This document shows, in pieces, positions 23,966 to 34,100 of a stretch of 64,000 bases of DNA. The translations under genes were made by a program, and so were the position numbers. The stretch is from Lumbricus terrestris (taxonomy: Eukaryota; Annelida; Clitellata; Crassiclitellata; Lumbricidae). The stretch spans positions 27,127,797-27,191,796 of the forward strand of contig OX457053.1 in assembly GCA_949752735.1 (NCBI GenBank), written 5' to 3'. Every line of letters starts with the position of its first letter. Position 1 is the stretch's first letter. Under the pieces are notes generated by a model that ran no database searches, was not told the origin of the DNA, and was given only the letters and a program-made list of their open reading frames with translations.

Positions 23966-25197
23966 CGATTTCTTGGTCTTTCGCCTGGTGCAGCGGAGAC
24001 CGGCCGCGTTTTCAGCGGCTTTGTCATCTGTCGTCCGATTCGTTCAATCTTGGTGTCAGATTGTGCGTCTCGTTGAGTGGGACAAGTTAGTCGGAAGAGA
24101 GTTAAGCGATATCTGGAAGGGTTTCGACGGTAGGAGCTCGTGAAGAGTTTCCCCCGATCTTTTCCCGTAGAGTTCGGTGACGCGGCGCCGCGGCCAAGCG
24201 AGCGACCGCAGCCGACAGGTCTGTGTGGGCAACGCGCAGTGCCCTAGGTCTGCGAGTGTATTGCGATATTCTTTGACTACCGAATATCTTTCCTTTCACC
24301 TCTGGTCTTTGAATCGGCTAGTAGCAGAGCCTGTTGATACGATCGCTTGGCTATATCAGCCGCCGTTGATCAGCGTTGGTTGAAGTCCAAGGTAGATACC
24401 GGCCACGACTGGTCGGGTGAGAGTAACTTTGTGAGTTGTTGTGCGAATAACGAAAAGTTGGTGTCATATTGCTCAGTAAATCAAGCGCTCTCTAGCTACA
24501 TCGAGAGCCAGTGACCTGTGTCAGTGATTCGAGTTCGTGTCGGAAGCGTCATACGGTTGCCACCGGCGTTTCCCCCGAACAGCGGAAGACCGTAAGCGTA
24601 GCGGTCGAGAACGTGTATCTTTGTCAGTTGTAGTCCAACTTGTACGATCGGGGTGTTGATCTGCTCAGCACGCCCAGTGTAATATCTCTGTAACGTCTGT
24701 TGGTGAATATCGTGTGGTAGCAAACGGTGAAAGCTTGTCGTCACCGAGAAGCGCATTTCCGCGACCAAGGGAAATCGCGTACGCATTGTCTAGGAGAACT
24801 CAGCTGGCCTAGACAGCTCCCTTTAATTGCATCAGTTACCGGTTCGTTACCCTAAGTTAATTTAGTTAAGGAAGTGTATACCCCTTAGCTAATTTTTAAG
24901 CCCCCAATACGGGAGCGATGCTGGTCTGTTGACAGTGACCACGAGCCAGAAGCGCTACAAAAGTCAGTTACCGTTGACGCCTGTTGCGGCGGCTTACGTG
25001 AAGTAAAGAGTCGACCGTACGCATTTCCTTCGGATAGCGTGCGGGAAGCTCAGTGATAGAGAGTCGCGCGCGCTTGGCAACCGCCGCGTATTCCGGCTAT
25101 TTTGATCTCGGCGTGTTCGGCCGTTGTACAAGTTAATCGCTTCCGAGCGATACAAGGGTGGTCTCCCTAAAGGCCTGGTACCAGAAAAACAAACATA

Positions 25198-25668
25198 TTG
25201 ACTGTCGTGTTGGCATACGAGACAATGCCTGTGTCGTTACTTCGTATAGGGTTAAATCCCCTGGAATGGAACTGGTTCCGTTACCTATGGCCGACTGGAT
25301 GCCAAACTCAGGTTATGCCTCTCGGGAGTGAAGGCGCCTCGACCGTTCGTTGTCACATGGTACGTAAGAGAGAAGACCGTGCAGAGAAGAAGGCAAAGGC
25401 GGTCGCGGTGAAAGGGAGTTCCAAGCGCGGGTCGGCTGCCCGTGGAAAAGTGGACCCTGTTTTGAGCATTGGCCATCCTGGCGCTCAGGTCGTTACCTCC
25501 CCGGTGACCGCGGACGGGGCAGATGTGGATTCCGACGCGACGGAACTATATTCCCAGTTCCGGGCCTCCTTGCTAAGACAATCTTCCCCGGTCGTAACCG
25601 AAATGTTGGATTGGCCTAAGTACGATTTGAGAGGCCGTGACGAACGGGGCGTGCCGCCACAGTACTAA
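25198..25668 (+). CDS. Unrecognised ORF in the GC-rich block
   Basis: A 156-codon frame. The more plausible start is the internal Met at about residue 53, beginning MVRKREDRAEKKAKAVAVKG. The protein then has a basic Lys/Arg/Ser-rich stretch followed by an acidic/hydrophobic tail ending in MLDWPKYDLRGRDERGVPPQ. The basic N-terminus and linker-like composition would suit a retroelement Gag start, but there is no capsid, zinc knuckle or downstream polymerase. Function unknown; it may not be translated. Confidence 0.3.
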   Translation: MTVVLAYETMPVSLLRIGLNPLEWNWFRYLWPTGCQTQVMPLGSEGASTVRCHMVRKREDRAEKKAKAVAVKGSSKRGSAARGKVDPVLSIGHPGAQVVTSPVTADGADVDSDATELYSQFRASLLRQSSPVVTEMLDWPKYDLRGRDERGVPPQY

Positions 25669-26239
25669 GGTTTCGTCAATATTCATGTCATATTCAAGTA
25701 CTAATCAATTCGAAGGACAAACGAGTGATGATCCGATGACATCGCATAGGAACTGAGTCCAGAAACTATCATGTCTGAAGGCTTTACAATGCGAACATCT
25801 GCGTCCGAAAGGCAGAGTATGATGGGGTGGGGTGAGAGGGGGTGGTCAGCAAACTGAAAAAGGTTCGACACCAAGAATTATCCTGGTTCTTCTTACTGTC
25901 ATGGAGATCTGGCCAATGAATGTAAAATCTTGCAAGTCTGCAGCTGGTCTGTTACCGTACGTCTTCGTAAATAATAGGTTCACCCAGAAAACAAGGGTCT
26001 TATGAACTTCCACCCCCAAAAATTAAACAGGACTCCTATGCCATTTTTAAAAATATATTCGACCTAGTTGACAACAGTAAAGTGTTGCACGAGTGAACTC
26101 TGTCTAACGCTTAAATTGGGCACCAAAAGGATGATGGCCAGCAGACAAGGAGACAGCCATGAAGTGAGATACAAGCAAGCGCGGAGGCAATGGGACAGGT
26201 AGGCAGTCACGCCAACATACAGGCAGGTAGAGTAGATGC

Positions 26240-26290
26240 TTAATCTCTCTCTGTGTCAGCCGCTTGGGCTGACAGAGAGAGAGAGACAAA
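26240..26290. repeat. Short hairpin in a CT/GA-rich stretch
   Basis: CTCTCTGTGTCAGCC followed after five bases by GGCTGACAGAGAGAGAG forms a stem with one mismatch. Probably simple-sequence derived. The rest of 25,690-26,340 has no recognised feature. Confidence 0.5.
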
Positions 26291-26359
26291 CGGACAAGTA
26301 GAAAACTAGCAGACAGGCAGACATACACACTGACAGACAGGAATAGGAATGTAGAACAC

Positions 26360-26480
26360 TAGCAGGCAAGCAGGCAGGCAGGCAGGCAGTCAGGCTGACA
26401 GACATACTGACAGGAGGGAAAGCAGAACAGACTGAACAGTAGCAGGCAGGCAGGCAGGCAGGCAGACAGACAGACAGGCA
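26360..26480. repeat. (CAGG)n microsatellite
   Basis: CAGGCAGGCAGG tracts with CAGA variants, continuing after a MITE at 26,638-26,652. Confidence 0.85.
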
Positions 26481-26481
26481 G

Positions 26482-26637
26482 CGTGGGCGGAGTTTATCAG
26501 GGGCTAAGGGGGTCTAAGCCCCCAAGAAGACCCAAATTCATTTTTTACCGTGTAAATGGTATCTTTTCCCGGGCTTAGCCTCCACCCCCAAAGAAAGCTT
26601 TAGCCCCTCCAAGAACGGAAACCAAACTCCGCCCATG
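26482..26637. mobile_element. hAT-type MITE (CRTGGGCGGAGTTT family)
   Basis: 156 bp with inverted termini CGTGGGCGGAGTTT and CATGGGCGGAGTTT. ACAGGCAG flanks both sides (26,474-26,481 and 26,638-26,645). Because it sits inside a CAGG microsatellite, part of that match could be due to the host repeat. Confidence 0.75.
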
Positions 26638-26777
26638 ACAGGCAGGCAGGCAGAAATACAGAAAGAAAAAGTAGGCAGAAGACCATGATAATTATTAAAG
26701 GCTATCTGGCAGATAGGCACATAATTATGGAGATTACAACAGCAGTATAGGCTATCATATATTATTAACCGAGTGTC

Positions 26778-26850
26778 CCACTCCCTCCCTCCCTCCCTCC
26801 CTCCTTCCCTCCCTCCCTCCCTCCTTCCCTCCCTCCCTCCCTCCCTCCCT
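26778..26850 (-). repeat. (GGGA)n tract adjoining the exon 3 splice donor
   Basis: On the transcript strand about 70 nt of GGGAGGGAGGGA with a few GGAAGG interruptions begins seven nucleotides after the exon. It has many G-triplets separated by single A, the classic arrangement for an RNA G-quadruplex. Confidence 0.9.
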
Positions 26851-26856
26851 GCCAAC

Positions 26857-27108
26857 CTTCGTGTACTCCGCCTCCCTGAAAGTCTGCGCCATCCCCATGT
26901 AGACGGTGATCGGGATGAGGAGCAGAAGCTGGACGTGACGCATGTGCTTAACGGTTGCCAGTAGCGACGACACGATCATCTTCCCGGTGCTCATCGAAGC
27001 GGTCTGGTCGTCGGCGATCCACGCAGCCGGAACGTTGTCGACAAAGATGAGGCTGACGACGAAGGCCGAGACCCCGATGCCGATGTAGACGCCGACCAAC
27101 GTCCACAG
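26857..27108 (-). CDS. UNC93A: UNC93-like protein, exon 3
   Basis: A 252-nt, phase 0-0 exon for residues 272-355. The acceptor is CGCTGTTTCAG before CTG and the donor is AAG|GTTGGC. It encodes LWTLVGVYIGIGVSAFVVSL (membrane helix aligning with the LLGIYTGSGV motif of UNC93A), a cytosolic loop, then VQLLLLIPITVYMGMAQTF and EAEYTK, matching the LLILLPLY-SG...EYTR region. The donor lacks a purine at +3 and is followed at once by a GGGA tract, so splicing here may depend on context. Confidence 0.92.
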
Positions 27109-27364
27109 CTGAAACAGCGAGATGACAGGAACATAATTGTATGTCAGTTGTGTTCATGCTATCAGCCGAAGGGAGATTATTCCTGTATATCAGGGGTTCT
27201 CAAACTTTATTTGTATTGTACCCCCAAGTAAAACTATGAAATGATGGCGTACCCCCTGCAAAGTCAGATCAGAAACAAAATGCCATTGCGATGTCCTCTG
27301 GCAGTGACAACTAAAAGTCCATTTAGGCCTAATCATTACTGGTGACTTCGTTTATTATAGTCTA

Positions 27365-28541
27365 CAGGGTGCGCCAAAAAAAAGTAATCCCCTACGGTTT
27401 TTTGCTCATATCTTGGCCGAACATACGAATTTTTAAATGTAACTTTACAGACTTAAAGGCAATTCATATTTACGTACAGTGGTCAAATTTTAAAAAAATA
27501 TTTCAAACGGAACAAAAGTTATATCGCTTTTAGTGAGGCCACCCAGCGTTTTTTGACAATTCAAAAACGAAGCGCAACAAAAATTAGGTTTTTTGCCAAT
27601 ATCTTGGCCAAAAGTAAAAAGATCGAAATGAAATTTTACACGCTTAAAGACAATTCCTATCTGCACATGATGGCCAGATTTTATCAAAATATTTCAAACA
27701 GGACAAAAGTTATACCACTTTTAGTGAGGCCACCCACCGTTTTTGACGATTCAAAAACGAAACGCAACAAAAAGTAACAAAAACACGCTTTTATTAAGTC
27801 TCATCTCAAATAACTGTTGTCAAATGAACTTGGTAGTGCTTCACAACTTGTGCTCAATGTGCCCACCACCAGTGCCAAAACTTCTTTTGAGTCTCTTTGC
27901 AAAGTTCTTGATGGAGCTGTTGATTAAGCTGATAGACTCCTTATTTACCGATTTTATTGTCATCTTGCTAAGTGCATGACTTCTCAGTGGCGTGCAGCTA
28001 CGCTGGCGCCCTGTTCCTTTTTTAAATAGTTATAATAATAATCATCTGGCAATATCAAGGCTATCTGATAACAATTATTTGAGATGAGACTAAATAAAAT
28101 CGTGTTTTTGCTACCTTTTTGCTGCGTTACGTCTTTGAATCGTCAAAAAACGGTGGGTGGCCTCTTTAAAAGTGCCATAACTTTTATTCTATTTGAAATA
28201 TTTTGCTGAAATCTGGCCATCATGTGCAGATATAAATTGTCTTTAAGCCTGTAAAATTTCACTTCGAAATTCTTACTACCGGCCAAGATATTGGCCAGAA
28301 TAATTAAATTGGTTTTTGTTACTTTTTGTTGCGTCGCGTTTTTGAATCGTCAAAAAACGGTGGGTGGCCTCACTAAAAGTGATATAACTTTTGTTCTGTT
28401 TCACATATGGCGATGAAATTTGGCTATTGTACGTAGATATGAATTACCTTCAAGCCCGTAAAACTGGATTTGAAAAAGTCCTATTTTTGACCAAGATATT
28501 GACAAAAAGCCGTAGGGGATTACTTTTTTTGGCGCACCCTG
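27365..28541. mobile_element. Mariner-like inverted-repeat element nested in the hAT
   Basis: Termini CAGGGTGCGCCAAAAAAAAG and the inverse of CAGGGTGCGCCAAAAAAAG are flanked by TA on both sides (27,363-27,364; 28,542-28,543), the Tc1/mariner target signature. Nearly the whole element is a diverged inverted repeat: both arms carry blocks with GTAATCCCCTACGG, AAAAGTTATA and AGTGAGGCCACCCA, the last twice per arm. It would fold into one long hairpin. The centre keeps a transposase remnant. Confidence 0.88.
27841..27930 (-). pseudogene. C-terminal remnant of a Tc1/mariner-type transposase
   Basis: Between the arms of the inverted-repeat element, the minus strand reads ESISLINSSIKNFAKRL then KRSFGTGGGHIEH, Lys, Leu and a stop at 27,841-27,843. 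The INS...RL...GGGHIEH ending is the usual C-terminus of IS630/Tc1/mariner DDE transposases. Nothing upstream of it is preserved, so it is a relic that identifies the family of the element. Confidence 0.65.
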
Positions 28542-29209
28542 TATAGATCTAAGCCCATATAAAGGGGGTAAAATCTAGTATTGAATCATGTAATCTTATC
28601 AACAATTTTAAAATGAAAAATTGTTCTATAACCCCTGTAAGAAAGAAAAAAGAGCCATCCTATTAGTGCTGTGCACAGGTTTGTTCAGACAAGCACAGAT
28701 TTACTATATCTGGTTTAATATTTGTCAATTTCAAACGCAAATTTACCCGATGTTTGTTTCTGATAGCAAGAATAGTTAACAGTTTCACCCAGATGTGACG
28801 TGCTGAAAGGAATCAAAAAATGTAATGCTCGACCAAAAATTAATCATTTGACCAATTCAGATCTCTGCTAGTTGAGTTCTATATTATATAGTCTGAGATA
28901 AATTAATAGCTTTCGTACTTTCAACCATTTACACATTCGGCCTATTTGTTTAAAAGTTATAGTAATAGGCCTAAACATAAATATATTTGCATGCACTGCA
29001 TTGTATGAGAGTCTAATTATATGCTGTGAAAGAAAGAAATGACGATGCTGTTATATGTTTTAACATTAAAAATCACTGCTAATTAAAGAAAGATGGACAC
29101 AAAGTCCATAAGCTCAAAGAAAATTTCTATTTCTGGAATTTTTCGCGTACCCCTTACCGGCGCATGGCGTACCCCTGGGGGTACGCGTACCACAGTTTGA
29201 GAACCCCTG

Positions 29210-29880
29210 CTGTATATGCACAGCTCACACTTCAGATACTATATGTATATACCTATAGGGTGGGCCATACAAAAAGTAATCCCCTGCGGATTTTTGTCAA
29301 TATCTTGGTCAAAAATAAGAATTTTTCAAATCAGGTTTTACATGCTTAAAGGTAATTCGTATCTACGTGCATGCAATAAATAGCCAAATTTCATTGGTTT
29401 ATTTGAAGGAGAACAAAAGTTATATCACTTTTAATGAGCGCATCTACTGTTTTTTAATGAGCCAACCAGCGTCCAGAGCTGAAACAGCGCGATGACAGGA
29501 AGATAATTATAAAAAATCATGTCAGTTATGTTCATGCTATCAGTCGAAGGGAGATCTTCATGTATATGCACCGCTCACACTTCAGACACTATATACTTAT
29601 ATTCAGGGTGGGACATAAAAAGTAATCCTCTACGGATTTTTTCAATATCTTGGTCAAAAACAAGAATTTTTCAAATCAGGTTTTACATGCTTAAAGGTAA
29701 TTCATGTCTACATGTACGTGCAATAGCCAAATTTCAACGATATATTTTAAATAGAGCAGAAGTTATATCACTTTTAATGAGCCCATCTACTGTTTTTTTA
29801 ATGATCCAAAAACGTAACGGAGCAAAAAGTAACAAAAAACGATTTTCATGTCTTTACAGTTTACACCCTGTTCTTTTTAA
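29210..29880. repeat. Local tandem duplication including the exon 3 acceptor
   Basis: The block at 27,091-27,190 continuing at 29,210-29,462 (once the hAT is removed) recurs at 29,463-29,860. It starts with 18 bp of exon 3 plus its acceptor (GCTGAAACAGCG on plus) and runs through TTCATGCTATCAG, CTCACACTTCAGA and a partial mariner-like arm (GTAATCCCCTGCGG; GTAATCCTCTACGG). The second copy therefore holds a decoy acceptor at about 29,481 followed by an 18-nt stub of exon 3. Confidence 0.85.
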
Positions 29881-30094
29881 TAGCGGATAGGCCATAACCT
29901 TTGAGTTAGACCACATAACTTCTCAGTAGGCTACCTAAAGAACAAGTATTATTTTAGCATAGATTTAGGCAACATGCCGCGAGCAGCCTCAAGCTGCACT
30001 TCTCCTATTTTAGCTATGACATACGGTACAATATAATTTTTTTGAACTGAAGCAATCACAAAGGGTGCTTCCCCTAGTGTCCTGCACATGGAAG
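29881..30094. other. Short intron segment without recognisable feature
   Basis: Unassigned sequence between the duplicated block and the LTR retrotransposon. Confidence 0.4.
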
Positions 30095-30099
30095 TAGAC

Positions 30100-30698
30100 T
30101 GTGAGCTAATTTTGTATAGTGTATGTGGTCAGCTAAGGGGTGAGCGTACGAATAGACCAGCTCAAGGTCAGCTAATTGTTAAGCGTACGGACAGACAGAC
30201 TTACAGGTGGCAGACTGGCGGGAAAGTTGGCGCGGCTCGGCCGACCGTCGCCGGAGAGCGCGAGAGAGAGAAACAGACAGACAGACAGACAGACAGACAG
30301 ACGGAGAGAGGCAGAGAGAAGGACAGAGCGGCAGGGGGAAGAGTGTACGCCCAGACAGTGAGATAAGTTGTTGAAGGAGTGCTAGTAGTGTAAGACGTTT
30401 TAGAGAACAGTGGAGTGTGTTAAAAACTTTAGAGAGCAGTAAGATATTAAGGTTGCGTTGCTGTCACAGAATTGAATCGCTTGTCGTCGTTGATGCATTG
30501 TTGTGTTATTTGCGAATATTAAAACGGAGAAGAAAATACAAGAAACAGATCTTGGTTGTAAGTGAACAAGTTAAGAACTTTAGAAACTTATACACTAGCC
30601 TTAGATACCGTCATACAGGGAATAGGTTAGGGCTAGGCTGCGCTACAGAACAGTAAGAAGAGACTGGAGAAATCGTCAGTGATTGTGGAACCTTGACA
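30100..30698 (+). repeat. 5' LTR of the Gmr1-like element
   Basis: 599 bp, TGTGAGCTAA...TTGACA. It contains a (CAGA)n stretch followed by a purine-rich segment in its first half. Open frames inside it recur identically in the 3' LTR and are not genes. I could not identify U3/R/U5 borders with confidence. Confidence 0.96.
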
Positions 30699-30700
30699 TT

Positions 30701-30718
30701 TGGTGGCAGCGGTGGGAT
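30701..30718 (+). other. Primer binding site, tRNA-Leu type
   Basis: TGGTGGCAGCGGTGGGAT starts two bases after the LTR. Its complement, ATCCCACCGCTGCCA plus CCA, is the 3' end I know for animal tRNA-Leu. The second Gmr1-like element in the window has the same site at the same distance. Confidence 0.88.
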
Positions 30719-31147
30719 AGCGAAGTCAAGCAACGGACGTTGGGATATCGAGTTCAGGCAACGGACGATGGAATACGAAGTCAAGCAACGGACGTCGGGA
30801 TATTGTATCCAGGTTTACGAACGGTGAATTGCGAAGTCAAGCAACGAACGTTGGGATAGTCGTATCCAAGCTACGGACAGTGGATTTTGAAGCCTTACGA
30901 GACGCCGACCACACGGGAGAAGGAGAGTGAGCATCTGAACAACCGGAGAAGCAGTCCGAGCATCCGAACAACTGGTGAGAAGATACAACGGGCATACGAA
31001 CGACACTACGACAACACAACGCCAGAGAGAGGTATACAAAACTCGCTCCTTGAATAAACAAGTAATTGAAATTACAGTCAACCAATCACAGAAAGCATAG
31101 CCACTCCCTCGATTTCTTCACGCAAATCATTGAAGTAAGGAAGTAAG
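30719..31147 (+). other. Untranslated leader with internal tandem repeats
   Basis: Between primer site and gag the words GAAGTCAAGCAACG and ACGTTGGGATA recur four to five times at about 55-bp spacing (30,720-30,870). The related minus-strand element also has a repetitive leader with unrelated sequence. A role in RNA packaging is possible but only inferred from position. Confidence 0.7.
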
Positions 31148-34100
31148 ATGGAGAAACTTACAGAACAAAAGCAAGCTAATATAAAGAAGATGTCTTCTGA
31201 TCGAATAATAAGCTTATTAATTGATGCCGATCTAGACGTCGAAGAAGTCGAAGAGATGTCAAGGGAAAATTTGATGAAAGCTTTAGCAGAGGTTTGGCTT
31301 AAAGAAGAAGCGATAACACCACCCACAGCGCGGGTAGGCCTAATTAGTGGTGTTGAGGAGAAACCACAGGCTATGTCTATGGAGGCGTTGATGCAATTTA
31401 TGATGATGAGAGAGGAGCAACGGAGACAAGAAGAGGAGAAACGTAGACAAGAGGAGAAAGAGAAAGAAGAGCAGCGGAGACAGGAGGAGAAAGAACGGAA
31501 ACAGGAAGAGAAAGAGAAAGAGGAGCAACGGAGACGAGAAGATAAAGAGAAAGAGGAGCAACGGAAACAAGAGGATAAAGAACGGAAACAAGAAGAGAAA
31601 GAACGGAGGCAAGAAGAGAAAGAAAGAGTGGAAAAGGCAGAAAGGTTGAGGCAAGAAGAGATAGAGATACAGAAGCAGCAGTTCCAGCTTCAGTTAGAAC
31701 AATTGAAAAGAGATCGTGACGAAGCTGAACGAAGAAGGATGGAACTAATGATAGAATACGAGAGAGCAAGGAAAAGTGATGAAGAAATACGAAAACAACA
31801 GGTTGAAGAGCAAAAGGCTCGCGAGGAAGACAAAGAAGCCATGCGTTTGGCAGAATTGGAAAGAGCCGAAGAGATTCGACAGGAAGAATTGAAAATGGAG
31901 AAAGAAAGTTTGGAAAAAGCGGAAAGAGAAAGGGAAGAACAAGTACAATTAGAACAAAAGAAACTCGCTTTGAAGGAAGCTCAGCTCCGAGAAATGGCTA
32001 TAGAAAAGGAGGAACGCAGAAAGCAGTTAGAATTGTTGCAGCAAAAGATAGAACAAGAAGAACTGCGTAGGGTAGAAGATCAAAATAGACTGAGAGAACG
32101 AAATGAAGACGAAAGAAGAAGCCGTGAAGAGTCAGAACGAAACAGGATTCGAGAAAGTGAGACAATGGTGTCCAAGATTAAAAAGATAGGTGATGCAATG
32201 AAACACGTGTTACCAAAGATGCCGTATGATATGATGGAGGTGCCATTATATTTTGAGACAGTTGAGAATGCATTCAACAGTTTTACGGTGGAAAAGCAGT
32301 TTTGGGTCAAATTGCTGTTGCCACTAATGACGCCAAGAGCGAGAACGGTGTTGAACCGATTGTCTTTTGATGATCTAGACGATTACGACATAGTGAAAGA
32401 ACATTTACTGAAAGAATTCAAATTGACAGCGAGAGAATATCGATCACGATTTGGAGAAGCGAAGAAAACGGCAGAAGAGACATACACTATGTTTACAGCA
32501 AGATTGAAGAATCTGTTGAACTATTATGTCAGAAGTAGACGAGTGGGCAAAGACTATGAGAAGTTATTTGATCTGTTGGTGGCGGATAAGTTGAAAGAAT
32601 GTCTACCACCGGGTCCACTACAGTTCGTACTAGCAAAAGAGGGTACTGAATGCTTCGAAGCTAGTAATGTTGCAGAACTCGCAGACATACACGTGAACAA
32701 TCGAATTGGTCTAATGTTTCAAGACAAACCGAAATATGAAGCATGGGGTAATAGTTCGAAGCAACCCAGGTGGAGTAGTAATAACAAAGAAACAGGAAAC
32801 CAAGCCAGAAGTAATGAAGCAAGGAATGATGGTGCTCCTGGAAGACAGTTTAGTCAAGATAGAAGAGAAGCAACGGGTGACAGACAAATATACAGTCGAA
32901 TTCCAGTGATGGGACGCCAAAAAGAAAACAATGCAGCGTACAATTACAGGCGGGAGAGCACTGAACAGAGAGGGATTGGTAAGAAACGTTGCCATAATTG
33001 TCAGTCAGACAAACATCTGATAAAGGATTGTCGAGTACCACCAAGAATGACAAATCTGAGAAATAGATTTACTCGAAGTGCAGAAAATCTCAGAGTAAAT
33101 CAGATCCAAGTAATGAATGCACCGAATCAGCCGGAAGAACAAGACAACCGCGAAACGGAAGTGAAGTCAGTAATGAAGTGCACGCCTCAATTTGCTATAC
33201 AGAGAGAAATAGTAAATTCTGCTCCCATCAAAGATACTGGTCGAGAAACTGAAAGCAAAGATGAGTGTCAACGTACAAAGAAGTCATTACTACAGCATGT
33301 CAATGTAGAGATACGTGGAAATGATGACAGTTGTCAGCCTGTGCAAGTCAAAGCGCTGATTGACTCTGGTACTGAGATTCCAGTAATCAATGAGGAATTG
33401 TTGAAAGGAGCGACAGTGGAAGAAATTGGTAGAGTACATTTGCAATGTGTGGCTGGAGAACCCATTCCAGCTAAGTTGGTGAAAATCGAAGTGCGGATGA
33501 GTTGTCATAACGAAGGAGGAGATCTGAAAGACAAGGGAGTAAATATCGCACCATATTTAACCTTGGTGTGTGCCAGCATTCCGGCAGTCTTGTGCAAAGA
33601 TAACAAAGAAAAGTTCTTGCTGCATCCAGAGATAATCGCAGAACTGAAAGAGGTTCCACCAGTGAGTGTATTGCAAGGAGAATTGCAAGCGAATGTGACT
33701 ACAAGAGCACAGCGTCGGAGAAGAGAAGTGGAAGAAGGAGAAGAGGAAAAGTCAAATGAAAGTTTGCTAGATGAGGACACCGAAAGCGATGATGAACAAA
33801 GCGTTCAAGAAGAAGAAGAAGGAGTAACATCCGGGAACAATGAAATTGAAGAAGAGATGGTTGCATGTGAGCGTGATGATTATGATGATTTTGGGAGTGA
33901 TGGTGAAATGGACACGAGTATGAGAGATTTGTTTGCCGAGAACACAAGTGATGAAAGACAATTGGCAGACGCGAAGAAGTTTGAAGAGCAACAGAGAAAT
34001 GACGAGTCACTGAGGTCGTGGTGGAGGATAGCTGAAGACAAAGGATCAGAGTTTAGTGTGGTGAATGGTTTGATGTATAAGAAGCATCAAATGTTGGATC

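Larger units (their letters stand above)
22170..25690. other. GC- and CpG-rich block of unknown nature in UNC93 intron 3
   Basis: About 3.4 kb with far higher GC and CpG content than its AT-rich surroundings. It contains a 212-bp tandem duplication (23,541-23,752 and 23,753-23,965) and a plus-strand open frame ending at 25,668 (see separate entry). No splice-flanked homologous exon, LTR pair or terminal inverted repeat was found. It could be the 5' part of a retroelement, an alternative promoter or CpG island, or DNA from another source. I cannot decide. Confidence 0.5.
27191..29209. mobile_element. hAT element, non-autonomous (CAGGGGTTCTCAAAC termini)
   Basis: Inverted termini CAGGGGTTCTCAAACTTT and CAGGGGTTCTCAAACTG, with subterminal GTACCCC blocks, are typical of hAT elements of the Charlie type. 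CTGTATAT is duplicated at 27,183-27,190 and 29,210-29,217. A local duplication of the same site at about 29,560 lacks the insert and has a single copy of the site, which confirms the boundaries. Without the nested 1,177-bp element it is about 840 bp and encodes no transposase. Intron 2 of the UNC93-like gene. Confidence 0.93.

Noticed and set aside
22637..24786. Multiple ORFs in the GC-rich block read as genes
   Set aside because: High GC lowers stop frequency; the frames overlap on both strands and match no family. Only the 25,198-25,668 frame is kept, at low confidence.
26755..26856. Gly-Arg-Glu repeat tail on the exon 3 frame
   Set aside because: It is the GGGA tract read past the splice donor at 26,857.
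30088..30656. Small ORFs in the 599-bp LTR, repeated identically at 36,832-37,376
   Set aside because: Both copies are in LTRs; identity reflects LTR duplication, not a gene family.
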